Assembly: GCA_964548585.1 (NCBI GenBank)
Contig: CAZJRS010000066.1
Coordinates: 1 to 21,221 of the forward strand
Length of the DNA stretch: 21,221 bases
Reading direction: 5' to 3'
DNA from: Methanocella_A sp964548585
GTDB taxonomy: Archaea > Halobacteriota > Methanocellia > Methanocellales > Methanocellaceae
In this document: in pieces, positions 6,739 to 15,481 of the stretch
Layout of the letters: each line of letters begins with the position of its first letter
Numbering within the stretch: position 1 is the stretch's first letter
Program-made: the position numbers and the translations under genes
Notes under the pieces: model-generated
Database searches by the model: none
What the model was told of the DNA's origin: nothing
What the model saw: the letters and a program-made list of their open reading frames with translations, nothing else

Positions 6739-8922
6739 TCAGGCGTTGTAGACTTCCTGCACGTACTGTCTGGCCAGAGAGGACGACGAGTATTCGAGAT
6801 GAGCCACGGCTATCCCTGTGTGCTCGTACATCTTCACTTCGATGGGGTGGTAACCTCTCGCCAGGTGGATCGTCGCCTGCTTCATGGCAGGGGAGTGTAG
6901 GCCGCCGTTGTCGATGACCTGTGTGCCGTCGATATTTAGCCACGAACCGTCATCGGAGGTCAGGTAGAACGTGTAGTCAGCCTCCGTGTCGACGCGCAGC
7001 GAACCCGTGAAGCGGACGCTGAACTGTTCGTCCTTGCCCAGCACGTAGGTAGGCCAGTTAGCCTTATCCGATGCATAACCGCTGGAGATCCCGTTCGGGT
7101 CTGCCAGTTTCATCTCGCTCAGCATCTCCGTACTCACGGTATTGGTCCAGGCTTCGTCGCTGTAATAGGTGGCTTTGATACCCTTGGTCCCCGTGCCCAC
7201 GGCAACGCAGTTCGAGACGCTATAGGGGGAGCCGCTGCCTTTGGAGTTGGACGCGGTCAGCGTGACAGTATAGCTGCCTGGCATTGCGTAGGTGTGAGTC
7301 GGATTCGCACCGGAGCCATGTGCGCTGCCGTCGCCGAAGTCCCAGTCATAGGAAGTAGGCGAATTCGTGCCGCTGCCCTGGAAGTTCACCGTCAACGGCG
7401 CCATTCCGCTTGTCGGCGTAGCCGTGAACGAAGCCTCGGGAACAGGCAGCTGTACGTTGATCGTGGTAACTACAGGAGTGCTGTTGCCACCGGAGTTGCC
7501 GGCGACCAGCACAACCTGGTAGTTGCCCGACGTCGCGTAGGTATGACTTACGTTAGCTCCAGAGCCGTGATTGCTACCGTCGCCGAAGGTCCAGTCGAAG
7601 GAAGTAGGCGAATTCGTACCACTGCCTTTGAAGTTCACCACAAGCGGAGGTTCGCCGCTCAGAGGCGACGCGTTGATGGCAGCCACCGGAACCGGCATAT
7701 TTACCGTGATCAGGACGGTGGCAGGAGCGCTGTCACCACCGGAGTTGTGGGCGATCAACGTCGCGATATAAAGACCTGGCGTACTATATACGTGAGACAC
7801 GTTCGCCCCGGAACCGTGAGGACTGCCGTCGCCGAAATTCCAGTCGAAGGACGTAGGCGAGTTAGTGCAGACACTCTGGAAGTTCACGGTCATCGGTGCC
7901 GTCCCGATCTGGGAGGAGGCACTAATATAGGCCACCGGAACCTGCGATGGCGGAGATGTCGGTGTAGTCGTGGGCGACGGGCTGGGTAATGTCAGCGGCG
8001 GAAGCTGGGTGATCTGCTGCGAAGCGCCGTCGAGCTGGGTCAGCACCAGCGAATCGATCGAAGACAGCAGGACATCGTCCTTCGTGCCGCTGCCCTGGAT
8101 GAACAGGCTGACCGTATGGCCGTCCGGCATGCTGAGTACATAGTTGGTGCCGGCGGTAAGGCCGGAAGCTTTCATGGTCCGGTCGAAAGATGTGTTCCAC
8201 AGTTGAGCGTGGTCGCTCTGTACCCTGATGGTGATATTTTGAACCTTCTGCGAATTTATCACGTTGTTAACCGGCAGCACAGTAGTTTTGATCGTGCTCT
8301 CGGTCGTGGAGCTGAAAGACTGGGGAGAGCCGATGAGCCGGGTGGGATTGACTGCCACGATGGCCGTGGTGTTGGGATCGTTCGCGACCCGGGATGCCGT
8401 GACGGGTGGAGAAGCGATCATCGCGGTACCATCCCGCTGGGACAGCACGATCATGCCACCCTCGTAGTCGACCTGCTGATCGATGTAATAGTGGTTGTTT
8501 GCCACGTATACCAGCCGGCCCATTGGCGCCGGACCGCGGGTGTAAACCTGCATAGTGCTGTTCGAAATCAACAGATTATTGGTGTAGGCTGTGATCGAAA
8601 AGTTCCCGTATGCCGGATCAACGGTTACGGTACCGCTCGAGGAAGACGGATCGATGACTGGCAGGGCGCCACCACCCATCTCCAGCCGGGACGTGCCCAT
8701 AAACCCGTTACCGGATGCCGAAGCCGCCTGCAGAGTGTCAACCTGGGATTTTAAGCCCAGCAGATCATCGATCGCATGCTGCATGTGCGCCGATTCCGCC
8801 TCTTTTTTCATGTCGGGCACATAGACCATCTTTGCGGCCGCTGCGATCGTTATGATCAGAGCCAGTATAAGAACAGCGCCGACGATGTTGGATACGGCGC
8901 TATCTGATCGACCTATACGCAA
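6739..8922 (-). CDS. Giant pilin-like adhesin: archaeal pilin N-terminus, three PKD domains, C-terminal PA14-like domain
   Basis: A 727-residue protein from TTG at 8922, with an AGGGGTG ribosome site 5 bases before it. The N-terminus is a class III (prepilin) signal: short, basic MRIGRSDS, then AVSNIVGAVLIL and a hydrophobic stretch to about residue 30. It should be cut by an archaeal prepilin peptidase, which is not encoded here. Residues 35-305 are an unassigned beta-rich head, followed by a Pro/Ser/Thr linker (306-328). Three PKD domains lie at about 329-408, 411-490 and 495-575, each with a YDWDFGDGS-type core. The end (about 580-715) resembles PA14: GIKATYYSDEAW, then YTFYLTSDDGSWLNIDG and YHPIEVKMYEHTG, a carbohydrate-binding fold in many adhesins. 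It is far larger than normal archaeal pilins (100-200 residues). As last gene of the operon it is likely a minor or tip pilin that binds a surface or sugar. Confidence 0.87.
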   Translation of the reverse strand: MRIGRSDSAVSNIVGAVLILALIITIAAAAKMVYVPDMKKEAESAHMQHAIDDLLGLKSQVDTLQAASASGNGFMGTSRLEMGGGALPVIDPSSSSGTVTVDPAYGNFSITAYTNNLLISNSTMQVYTRGPAPMGRLVYVANNHYYIDQQVDYEGGMIVLSQRDGTAMIASPPVTASRVANDPNTTAIVAVNPTRLIGSPQSFSSTTESTIKTTVLPVNNVINSQKVQNITIRVQSDHAQLWNTSFDRTMKASGLTAGTNYVLSMPDGHTVSLFIQGSGTKDDVLLSSIDSLVLTQLDGASQQITQLPPLTLPSPSPTTTPTSPPSQVPVAYISASSQIGTAPMTVNFQSVCTNSPTSFDWNFGDGSPHGSGANVSHVYSTPGLYIATLIAHNSGGDSAPATVLITVNMPVPVAAINASPLSGEPPLVVNFKGSGTNSPTSFDWTFGDGSNHGSGANVSHTYATSGNYQVVLVAGNSGGNSTPVVTTINVQLPVPEASFTATPTSGMAPLTVNFQGSGTNSPTSYDWDFGDGSAHGSGANPTHTYAMPGSYTVTLTASNSKGSGSPYSVSNCVAVGTGTKGIKATYYSDEAWTNTVSTEMLSEMKLADPNGISSGYASDKANWPTYVLGKDEQFSVRFTGSLRVDTEADYTFYLTSDDGSWLNIDGTQVIDNGGLHSPAMKQATIHLARGYHPIEVKMYEHTGIAVAHLEYSSSSLARQYVQEVYNA

Positions 8923-8988
8923 GATGACACCCCTGTATACCGGTCGCTGAAGGAAAAGTTTCCGGGAGTATGCCCGGTCGTCAGACGT

Positions 8989-9888
8989 TCATCCATTGTA
9001 GGTCACCTGCTTGGTAAGTGTGTTCGTATTAGATCCCTGCGCTGTCAGATTAAAAACTACGTTTTTGTGGTTCTGCTGGAGTTCCATCGAATAGCGCCAC
9101 GTATACTGGGTATTGCCATACCGTGCAATGTCGCGGGGGTTCGGAGTCGGAGTACTAACCAACTGTATGTTGCGGACGCCCTGGTCATTGGTGGGCGGGG
9201 TAATCGTGGCCATTACGCCATTTGCCGATCCGGAGCCCGAATTATCCACCTGGAGCACTACGTCCATGGTATATGGGATCCATCCCGAACCTGACCCCGC
9301 CTGTACGTTAGAGATCCAGGAGTTTCCGCCGATGGTTACCTGAGGGCCCGGACTAGGAGACGGAGACGGGACAGGAGACGGCGAAGCCGAAGGAGACGGA
9401 GACGGAGACGGACCAGGAGACGGGACAGGAGACGGTGAAGCCGAAGGAGACGGGACAGGGATGGCGCTGGGTATTGTATCCACAGTGAAGTCACCTAGTA
9501 CCACTTTGGTATTGCTGTCGTAAACCGTGACGCTCAGGCTATGACGGGTATCTACCCCGTAAACGTACAGGGTCTCGCCAAGGTCCCAGAGGCCATTTGC
9601 CGGGGGCTTATCCGCAGGGATCGCAGATATAAGGTTGCCGTTGATGACGACTGCGAGCTGACTGTAGGCGATCGTATCTCCGCCCATATGCTGGATTCCC
9701 ATCGTGGTGTCGTTCATGGCCAGCGCGCTCATGTGTACGATCTCGGTCCGCTGTTTGGTGATCATAGAGTTGACCGTCGCGACGAGAATGACGAAGATCA
9801 TCACCGTGATAACCAGCATCATCAGTTCGCCGACGATCTCGGATACCGCTTCTTCAGACTTTTCAGGAGTTTTGCCTTTCTGCGCCAT
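8989..9888 (-). CDS. Archaeal type IV pilin-like protein with Pro/Ser linker and C-terminal beta domain
   Basis: A 299-residue protein. Its N-terminus has a basic, Lys-rich leader and then AVSEIVGELMMLVITVMIFVI (about residues 14-34), the hallmark of archaeal pilins that carry a class III signal peptide. Residues 50-140 form a small beta-rich domain (LWDLGETLYVYGVD). Residues 141-182 are an almost pure Pro/Ser/Ala/Val linker with an 18-residue period. Residues 183-299 are a second beta-rich domain (VVLQVDNSGSGSANGV) that resembles CARDB-type or immunoglobulin-like modules. The ATG at 9888 is 7 bases after the stop of the T2SSF gene, with a GGTGG ribosome site overlapping that stop, so translation is coupled. 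It is probably an exported pilus subunit. The two-domain, linker-separated shape suggests a surface-exposed tip part. Confidence 0.85.
   Translation of the reverse strand: MAQKGKTPEKSEEAVSEIVGELMMLVITVMIFVILVATVNSMITKQRTEIVHMSALAMNDTTMGIQHMGGDTIAYSQLAVVINGNLISAIPADKPPANGLWDLGETLYVYGVDTRHSLSVTVYDSNTKVVLGDFTVDTIPSAIPVPSPSASPSPVPSPGPSPSPSPSASPSPVPSPSPSPGPQVTIGGNSWISNVQAGSGSGWIPYTMDVVLQVDNSGSGSANGVMATITPPTNDQGVRNIQLVSTPTPNPRDIARYGNTQYTWRYSMELQQNHKNVVFNLTAQGSNTNTLTKQVTYNG
9362..9453. repeat. 54-base period direct repeat coding the Pro/Ser linker
   Basis: A 38-base unit at 9362-9399 recurs at 9416-9453 with a single difference (c at 9382, t at 9436). The 54-base spacing equals 18 codons, so one unit can be gained or lost in frame. 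The near identity points to a recent internal duplication. Confidence 0.8.
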
Positions 9889-9895
9889 AGCCCAC

Positions 9896-11848
9896 CTAGA
9901 TGAATAACATGAATATGATATACCCGATCGCGATCATAATCGCAGAGTGCTTCAGCCCGGAGTACGCGTTGCCTTCCCCCATCATGCCTGCCACAAGCCC
10001 GGAGAACAAGCCCTGGATCAGCACTGCGTGCATGAAGATCAGCTTGTACATCGGCACGTCCATTCCCCCGGCGAATGCCATTGTAGATGTTGTCGTTAGG
10101 CTACTACTCAGCTGATCTGTGACAGGTGCTGACGGCATTGCGGGCAGGAACACAGTGCTCAGGACGTACAGGATGTACAGGAATACGAAGAATGAAATGT
10201 AGATGATCGAGATGTAGAGCAGCATATTCAGGAACCGCTCCTCCCTCTCGCTCTGGCTAGCCGATGCGTCCGCAGCCGCAATTGTCAAGGTTTCCTTGAT
10301 GTCGCCGCTAGATTCGCTTGCTTTTGTGATCAGCGTCACCACCCGCCGGATGGAAGCCGTGTTCACCCGGTACTCGAACCGGATCAAGGCATCCTTGGCA
10401 TCCGCGCCCCACTCGATATCGGTCCAGATCTTTTTGATCTCGGAGTTGAGTACACCCAGATTGGAGTTGAGCAGCGCCTTGATGGCCATGGTCAGGGTCA
10501 GCCCGGACTCGTTGAATGAGGCGAGCCGCTTCAGGAATTCGGGTACCGCTGCGTCCATTTTTGCGATCCGGTTCGATCGTAGTTCCCAGAATACGATGAA
10601 TGGCACGAGTGCAATCGCCGCAGATAACAGAAGGATATCGTCCACGTGAGATACAAGGTCATAGTAGGAATGACCGTAGTACGGATACGACAGCACGATG
10701 AAGATTATCGCAGCAACCGGCACAGTACAGTATAGTATCTGGTGCGGCTTGTTCACAAAGGCTATTGCCGGGTTATCCAGGAACCTCCGTATCCGGTACC
10801 GAAGCTCCGCATTTTTCATTATCCGGGTTGACTCCGGGCGATCTGTCTTCACCTCTTTAAACTCGTTCATCTGTTTCTTCAGCACGATCACTTTAGTGTC
10901 GCTGCTTTCCAGGCCCATGGCGATGAGCAGCCAGATGAACATGATAGAGCCTAAGGGAATCATCACGTAAACGAGGAGATCGATCTGGCTCGTATCTTGC
11001 GCCGACATCATGCCCATCGAGACCAGGATGGTGATCAGGAACAGCGGCCCGGCCACAAATGCTGTGACATAGACTTCGGCCAGCATGCCGAGCAGCTCCA
11101 GCAGGGTTTTCCGCTCCTGGGCCGCAACGATCTGGAACTGGTCTGCCCTTGACCGTAAAAATTTCGCGAGGTCGCCGCCGCTCTCCATGTGAGAGGCTGT
11201 GCTCTCGAAGAAGTTTTTCATGTGGTCCGACGGCGTGATGGCCGCCGTCTGCCGCAAGGATGTGATCAGGTCCATGCCGAGCAGGTCGACGCCTCGTACC
11301 ACTGCCTGAAGCTCAATGGTCACTTCACCGTAGATGTCCCGGTGGTGATTGATGGCACGGAATATATCCAGGAGACTCATGCCGCCACTGCTCATTGCGT
11401 GCATGAAGGTCACTGCATGGGGTAGCATCTGGTTGATCGCGTTTTCCCTGACGCCGGACCTGTACCGCGGATAGTTCCTGTACATGGAATAAGCAGAGAG
11501 GAACATGACCAGGAAGGATATCCCCAGGATAAGCACTAGCAGGAACGGCTCGCTGCCGATTGCCTGCATTAGGGGGCTGGCGTCTACCGGCAAGTGCCAG
11601 GGTACGAAGGTGCCTTCCGGAGAGATGGCTTTAACCATGATCGCGGTAAGCAGGCAGATCAGTGAAACAGATAGCGCGCCCATGGTGCTGACGAACAGCA
11701 TACGGGATACGTAGATATCCAGCGGTACTGCGATATTGGCTTTCCGCAGGTTCTGTTCCAGGTCAAAGTAGCCAGAGCGGTTCTTGCGGGCATACCTGCC
11801 AAACAGCCGGTATGCAATAAAGTCAAGGGGGTTAGGGGCGCTGACCAT
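9896..11848 (-). CDS. Double-unit T2SSF/TadC-like pilus platform membrane protein
   Basis: A 650-residue integral membrane protein. From ATG at 11848 it has two tandem T2SSF-type units, as in archaeal pilus and archaellum platform proteins. The first soluble T2SSF unit is around residues 140-260 (INQMLPHAVTFMHAMSSGGM...MESGGDLAKFL) and the second around 430-540 (VPEFLKRLASFNESGLTLTMAI...ASESSGDIKETL). Hydrophobic segments sit at about 50-73, 102-122, 262-280, 292-311, 375-388, 404-421, 541-568 and near the C-terminus. It should anchor the assembly ATPase to the membrane and move pilins into the filament. A TTG at 11887 is in frame, but it overlaps the ATPase gene. The ATG has a GAAGGT ribosome site built into the ATPase stop region and begins 4 bases after that stop. 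Confidence 0.88.
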   Translation of the reverse strand: MVSAPNPLDFIAYRLFGRYARKNRSGYFDLEQNLRKANIAVPLDIYVSRMLFVSTMGALSVSLICLLTAIMVKAISPEGTFVPWHLPVDASPLMQAIGSEPFLLVLILGISFLVMFLSAYSMYRNYPRYRSGVRENAINQMLPHAVTFMHAMSSGGMSLLDIFRAINHHRDIYGEVTIELQAVVRGVDLLGMDLITSLRQTAAITPSDHMKNFFESTASHMESGGDLAKFLRSRADQFQIVAAQERKTLLELLGMLAEVYVTAFVAGPLFLITILVSMGMMSAQDTSQIDLLVYVMIPLGSIMFIWLLIAMGLESSDTKVIVLKKQMNEFKEVKTDRPESTRIMKNAELRYRIRRFLDNPAIAFVNKPHQILYCTVPVAAIIFIVLSYPYYGHSYYDLVSHVDDILLLSAAIALVPFIVFWELRSNRIAKMDAAVPEFLKRLASFNESGLTLTMAIKALLNSNLGVLNSEIKKIWTDIEWGADAKDALIRFEYRVNTASIRRVVTLITKASESSGDIKETLTIAAADASASQSEREERFLNMLLYISIIYISFFVFLYILYVLSTVFLPAMPSAPVTDQLSSSLTTTSTMAFAGGMDVPMYKLIFMHAVLIQGLFSGLVAGMMGEGNAYSGLKHSAIMIAIGYIIFMLFI

Positions 11849-11852
11849 CGGG

Positions 11853-13547
11853 CTACCTTCTGACTCCCTCTTCGATGATTCCGACAAACGTATCGTCCTT
11901 GATCATCTCCATGACCTGTTCCGGCATCAGGCAATAAGAATTGATAGCTGCGGTGACTTTCCGGTAGTCGCGGATACCATTGTTTTGCAGATAATCGAGT
12001 ACTTGAGACCGGTTATCGATCTCGCGATCGAGACGGTTGCGATCCCATCCGCGTCGGGCCATAATGTCGGCCATCACGACCGAGTCACCCATGGTCTCAT
12101 AGGTATCGTCTACCGAGTTCCACCGGTAAAGTTCGTTGATCCGGAGGTTGTTCGTCCGGGGATCGACACCGGTGATCTCCACGATAGACTTGTTTCGGCG
12201 GAGCTTCTTCCCGTCGATGAACACCAGTTCCTGAATACAGACGATGTTGAGGGATGTTAGCATCATGTTAGGGATATTGATCGGCTCGTTGAGAAGACGG
12301 TTGACGACTGCCTGGATGGAGCCTGCGTGCATGGTCGAGTAGGTGGTGTGGCCCGTGTTCATTGCCTGGAAGAGCGTCAGCGCTTCCTTGCCACGTACCT
12401 CACCTACGATAATATATTCGGGACGCTGTCGCAAGGCAGCACGAAGCAAGTCGTACATCTCGATCTCCACCGAGTTACCCTGGAGCTGAGACTCGCGCGT
12501 CAGGCCTGCGATCCAGTTGCTGTGGTGGAGCGTCAACTCTCGGGTATCCTCGATGGAGATCACCTTGGAGTTCTGCGGAATGAACAGTGAGACAGCATTG
12601 AGGGACGAAGTTTTACCAGACGCGGTACCGCCTGCGAATAACAGGTTCCGGTTGTTCTCGATGGCCAGCCAGATGTACGCAAGGATCTCCCGGGACATAG
12701 TGTTGTAGTTCAGGATATCGATGGGCGTAAACGGATCTGCCCGGAACCGCCGGATCGTAAAAGAGCTGCCCCGTGTAGTGATCTCCCGGCCCAGCGTGGC
12801 TTCGATACGGGAGCCGTTAGGCAGGGTGGCACTTACGATAGGCATGGCGACAGAGATGTGCCGGCCGCCCCGCTGTGCCAGCCGGACTACCATAGAGTTC
12901 AGTTCCTCCTCGCTGAACAGGATGTTGGTCCTGATATTCTGGTATTTCTGGTGGAAAAGAAAGATAGGTATCTTTACCCCGTTACAGGATATATCTTCGA
13001 TCAGGCTGTCGTGCATCAAGGCATCGATCTTGCCGTAGCCCAGGTAGTTCCGCTCGAGGTAGTATTGAATCCGGTCCCGGGAAGCACCGTCCAGCTTGAT
13101 ACCGTAGATGCTCAGCAAAGTATCGCACCTCGACCGAAGGAGAATTGAGCGGTTGGTTGTCTCTTTACTCAGATCGCTCCGAAGCAGAATGTCCCGGAGA
13201 TCGCTGTACAGGCGTTCCAGCAGCTCGGCCTCGAACTCCGACAGCGCGGGCTCGCTGATATTGTAGGAATATTCCTTCAGCCTGGTATCATAGATGATGG
13301 ATGCTGCGGAGAACGGCTCCTTCAGCCAGTAACGTTCCACTTCCTCCAGACCTTCGATAGTCAGTAAGGCTTTAGGAGGCATCGCAGTCGCCTCGTCCGG
13401 GCATACCAGCAGCTCCGGGCTACCTGCGAGAGGCATCTTTTTAAGCCGGCACTCGGCGTCATCCACCTTCGGATCTCCGGCTGTGGCAGGTACATCGACT
13501 TCTCCAGGAGAGAGAAGGGAAAGCACTGATGAAATAATCCGCGTCAT
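11853..13547 (-). CDS. Type II/IV secretion system ATPase (GspE/TadA/archaellum-motor-like) for pilus assembly
   Basis: A 564-residue hexameric motor ATPase, first gene of the minus-strand pilus operon. Residues 1-165 are a divergent N-terminal domain, followed by the GspE N2-like part (DALMHDSLIEDISCNG, 175-190). The RecA core contains Walker A GGTASGKT (306-313), the Asp box SIEDTREL (331-338), Walker B YIIVGEVRG (378-386) and the His box TGHTTYSTMHAG (398-409). All catalytic elements are present, so it should be active. It acts on the cytoplasmic face with the T2SSF protein encoded next. The C-terminal region (about 470-564) is rich in charge and may carry specificity. The ATG at 13547 lacks a strong ribosome site. 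This protein is the most likely partner for any KaiC-like regulator, because archaellum ArlI is bound by the KaiC-like ArlH. Confidence 0.93.
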   Translation of the reverse strand: MTRIISSVLSLLSPGEVDVPATAGDPKVDDAECRLKKMPLAGSPELLVCPDEATAMPPKALLTIEGLEEVERYWLKEPFSAASIIYDTRLKEYSYNISEPALSEFEAELLERLYSDLRDILLRSDLSKETTNRSILLRSRCDTLLSIYGIKLDGASRDRIQYYLERNYLGYGKIDALMHDSLIEDISCNGVKIPIFLFHQKYQNIRTNILFSEEELNSMVVRLAQRGGRHISVAMPIVSATLPNGSRIEATLGREITTRGSSFTIRRFRADPFTPIDILNYNTMSREILAYIWLAIENNRNLLFAGGTASGKTSSLNAVSLFIPQNSKVISIEDTRELTLHHSNWIAGLTRESQLQGNSVEIEMYDLLRAALRQRPEYIIVGEVRGKEALTLFQAMNTGHTTYSTMHAGSIQAVVNRLLNEPINIPNMMLTSLNIVCIQELVFIDGKKLRRNKSIVEITGVDPRTNNLRINELYRWNSVDDTYETMGDSVVMADIMARRGWDRNRLDREIDNRSQVLDYLQNNGIRDYRKVTAAINSYCLMPEQVMEMIKDDTFVGIIEEGVRR

Positions 13548-13858
13548 AACAATACCGCTACCGGTAGGTCACCCACCTATCGTAGTTAAACTAAATCAAG
13601 TCTAATTTCATGTATTATAACCTTTGTCATAGAATTTGCCTGTAATTAACTAATCGAAAGAAGATTCAAGCCCCATATGCAAATCGGAGGCTTTAAATGT
13701 TACATTTTTGTAATTATCCGTGGGTAACAATAAGGTTAAATCAATCAGACTATAGATATATGCCAAGGTAGTGAAAAAAGGATTGAATCGCAAAGCAAGC
13801 TCTGTACGGAGTTTACGGGCATTGAAGATAATTCGCGAAACAGCAACGAGGTAAACTC
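13548..13858. promoter_or_regulatory. Divergent intergenic region between pilus operon and KaiC-like cluster
   Basis: A 311-base AT-rich region holding start signals in both directions. For the minus operon, TTATAATA (13613-13620) lies about 65 bases before the ATG. For the plus cluster, candidates are TTTAAATG (13692-13699, preceded by ggaggc) and tatagatata (13751-13760). A small interrupted palindrome TAGGT/ACCTA lies at about 13564-13579 near the ATPase start and could be an operator. The arrangement would let one regulator control pilus and KaiC-like genes together. Confidence 0.45.
13771..13854 (+). CDS. Possible 27-residue leader ORF before the first RecA-fold gene
   Basis: GTG at 13771 opens a 27-codon frame coding a basic peptide (starts MKKGLNRKASS, ends IRETATR). 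AAGG lies 3 bases upstream. Its TAA overlaps the GAGGTA ribosome site of the next gene, whose ATG is 4 bases after the stop, as expected for a translation-coupled leader. Support is only positional; it could be chance. Confidence 0.2.
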   Translation: MKKGLNRKASSVRSLRALKIIRETATR

Positions 13859-14695
13859 ATGGAAACCAAGATGACTAAGATACCGACTGGCATTCCCTCA
13901 TTTGATCCGGTGATAAAAGGCGGATTCCCTGCAGGAGCATTTGTTCTCCTCCTGGGAGAAGTGGGAGCCGGAAGTCAGGAGTTCGTATATACCTCCGCGC
14001 TTATGCTCTCAAAAATGAAAAGAGAAAATGTGAAGCTAAAGCCGGAAATGAAGCTCCCCGAGAAAATCGTGTACATATCGTTTACCAAGTCGAGGGAGAA
14101 CGTTATTCAGAGCTTTGCCACCATGAAGGTAGGCGCTTCGGAGCTGGAAGACGTCCTGACGTTTGTGGACCTGTCCGCTACGTATTTCGCGAGAACCCAG
14201 GTACCGAGCCACTGGACGACCAGCAGTACGGAAGCTCTGAACGCATTCAAATCAGGGCAGAAGAATAAATCCCTGTTCGACTCACTCATTGAGACGCTGG
14301 ACACATATGCGCCAAACAACCTCGTGATTATCGATTCTCTGACGGATTTACTGCGCAGTGCGGTAGCCGATAAAGTGTCGTGGGCGGACTTCGTGTCGCT
14401 CCTGAAAGGTATCGAACGCATGTCGAAGCAGTGGAACTCGACCATATATGCACTGCTGACATCCAGGATCTTCGACCAGAGTAACGAAGAGGAAGTTTCG
14501 GACTGCACAGACGGCGTACTCGTCTTCAACTGGGAAGCCACCGGAGCAAACCAGCGCCAGCGGATGATGTATATTAAAAAATTTCGCGGGCTGTTGCCCT
14601 ACCTCGAGGAGGATAACGTGGTACGCTTCGAGACGAGGGTTTCAACGAGCAGAGGGTTTGAAGTATCGAATATCAGAGAGATCGTTGGAAGATAA
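13859..14695 (+). CDS. RecA/KaiC-fold protein with a destroyed Walker A motif
   Basis: A 278-residue protein with the KaiC/RAD55 fold: opening IPTGIPSFDPVIKGGFPAGA (8-27), Walker B-like LVIIDSLTD (155-163) and a later basic strand MYIKKFRG. At the P-loop (33-40) it has GEVGAGSQ. The invariant Lys is Ser and the next Ser/Thr is Gln, so normal ATP hydrolysis is very unlikely. There is also no KaiC-type double glutamate at the end of the following strand (YISFTKSRE). It is probably a regulatory or scaffold subunit that pairs with an active homologue, and the intact KaiC-like gene 18 bases downstream is the obvious partner. GAGGTA 5 bases before the ATG supports the start. It is the first full gene of the plus-strand cluster that diverges from the pilus operon. 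Confidence 0.85.
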   Translation: METKMTKIPTGIPSFDPVIKGGFPAGAFVLLLGEVGAGSQEFVYTSALMLSKMKRENVKLKPEMKLPEKIVYISFTKSRENVIQSFATMKVGASELEDVLTFVDLSATYFARTQVPSHWTTSSTEALNAFKSGQKNKSLFDSLIETLDTYAPNNLVIIDSLTDLLRSAVADKVSWADFVSLLKGIERMSKQWNSTIYALLTSRIFDQSNEEEVSDCTDGVLVFNWEATGANQRQRMMYIKKFRGLLPYLEEDNVVRFETRVSTSRGFEVSNIREIVGR

Positions 14696-14713
14696 TAATT
14701 TGGGGTATTAGGA

Positions 14714-15409
14714 ATGAATCTATTAAGCACAGGGGTACCGGGGCTGGATGAGCTGCTACAGGGCGGAGTCCCGGAAAAACACATGATCGTCGTCGTGGGA
14801 GGTATGGGTACAGGTAAGTCGACACTGGCGTTACAGTACCTCGTCAACGGCCTGAAAAACGGTGAAAAGTCAGTATACATGAGCCTGGAAGAGCGGGAAC
14901 CGGAAATTATCGAATCCGCCCGGGGCTATGGATGGGACCTGCAATCGTATATAGACAATAACAGCCTGATCCTGATCAGGCTCGATCCCAACGACATCAA
15001 GACGACGCTGTCCCGCATCAAGAATGAGATGCCCCGACTGATAAAGACGTTCGGTGCCACCCGACTGGTCATTGATTCGATCACGCTCTTCGAGATGATG
15101 TTCTCAGATGAAGCCGAACGCAGGCTGAACCTGTTTGAGATGTTTGCCATCCTGAAGGAAACCGGAGTCACCGCGCTGATCACCTCGGAGGCATCTCGCA
15201 ACGACGCGTATTCGAGCCGCTACGGACTGGTAGAATATGTCGCGGACGGCGTCATCATCCTGCGCTACGTCCGGCCGGACCAGCTGAGAGACGTCAAGCT
15301 GGCGGCAGAAGTCGTCAAAATGCGCAGACACAGGCATTCCCGGAGTATCAAGCCCTACGACATCACGAATGAAGGGCTTGCCGTACACTCTGAATCGGAA
15401 GTGTTCTAA
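14714..15409 (+). CDS. Single-domain KaiC-like ATPase (intact motifs)
   Basis: A 231-residue KaiC/RAD55-type ATPase. It has the standard opening STGVPGLDELLQGGVPEK (5-22), Walker A GGMGTGKS (29-36), the double catalytic glutamate in YMSLEERE (55-62) and Walker B RLVIDS (117-122). The C-terminal basic strand VVKMRRHRHSRSIKPY (about 205-220) is the usual subunit-interface segment. All motifs for ATP binding and hydrolysis are intact. The size is typical of archaeal ArlH-like and other single-domain KaiC relatives, which regulate motors or signalling by cycling between nucleotide states. GGGGT and AGGA lie just before the ATG. It follows the degenerate RecA-fold gene by 18 bases, and a long inverted repeat follows it, so these two genes may form one transcription unit. 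Confidence 0.9.
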   Translation: MNLLSTGVPGLDELLQGGVPEKHMIVVVGGMGTGKSTLALQYLVNGLKNGEKSVYMSLEEREPEIIESARGYGWDLQSYIDNNSLILIRLDPNDIKTTLSRIKNEMPRLIKTFGATRLVIDSITLFEMMFSDEAERRLNLFEMFAILKETGVTALITSEASRNDAYSSRYGLVEYVADGVIILRYVRPDQLRDVKLAAEVVKMRRHRHSRSIKPYDITNEGLAVHSESEVF

Positions 15410-15420
15410 GCACTCGGGCC

Positions 15421-15481
15421 GCAAAGCCGCAAAGGTCCCCACATACACAGATAATCTACTGTTTGGGTTTTGCGGCTTTGC
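15421..15481. repeat. Long perfect inverted repeat (13-base arms) after the KaiC-like gene
   Basis: GCAAAGCCGCAAA at 15421-15433 is matched perfectly by TTTGCGGCTTTGC at 15469-15481, with one more pair outside (15420/15482) and a 35-base loop. The left arm itself is made of repeated GCAAA/GCCGCAAA pieces. It may end or stabilise the upstream mRNA, or be a dispersed intergenic repeat. The remaining bases to 15680 contain nothing I recognise. Confidence 0.7.

Noticed and set aside
6593..6943. 116-codon minus-strand ORF overlapping the end of the giant pilin
   Set aside because: It overlaps the pilin in another frame, is Arg/Pro/His-rich, and crosses the hairpin at 6683-6712; typical shadow.
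7294..8754. Long plus-strand frames (231 and 212 codons) opposite the giant pilin
   Set aside because: They are Arg/Val/Gly-rich shadows caused by the GC-rich third positions of the real minus-strand gene; no motif or start signal.
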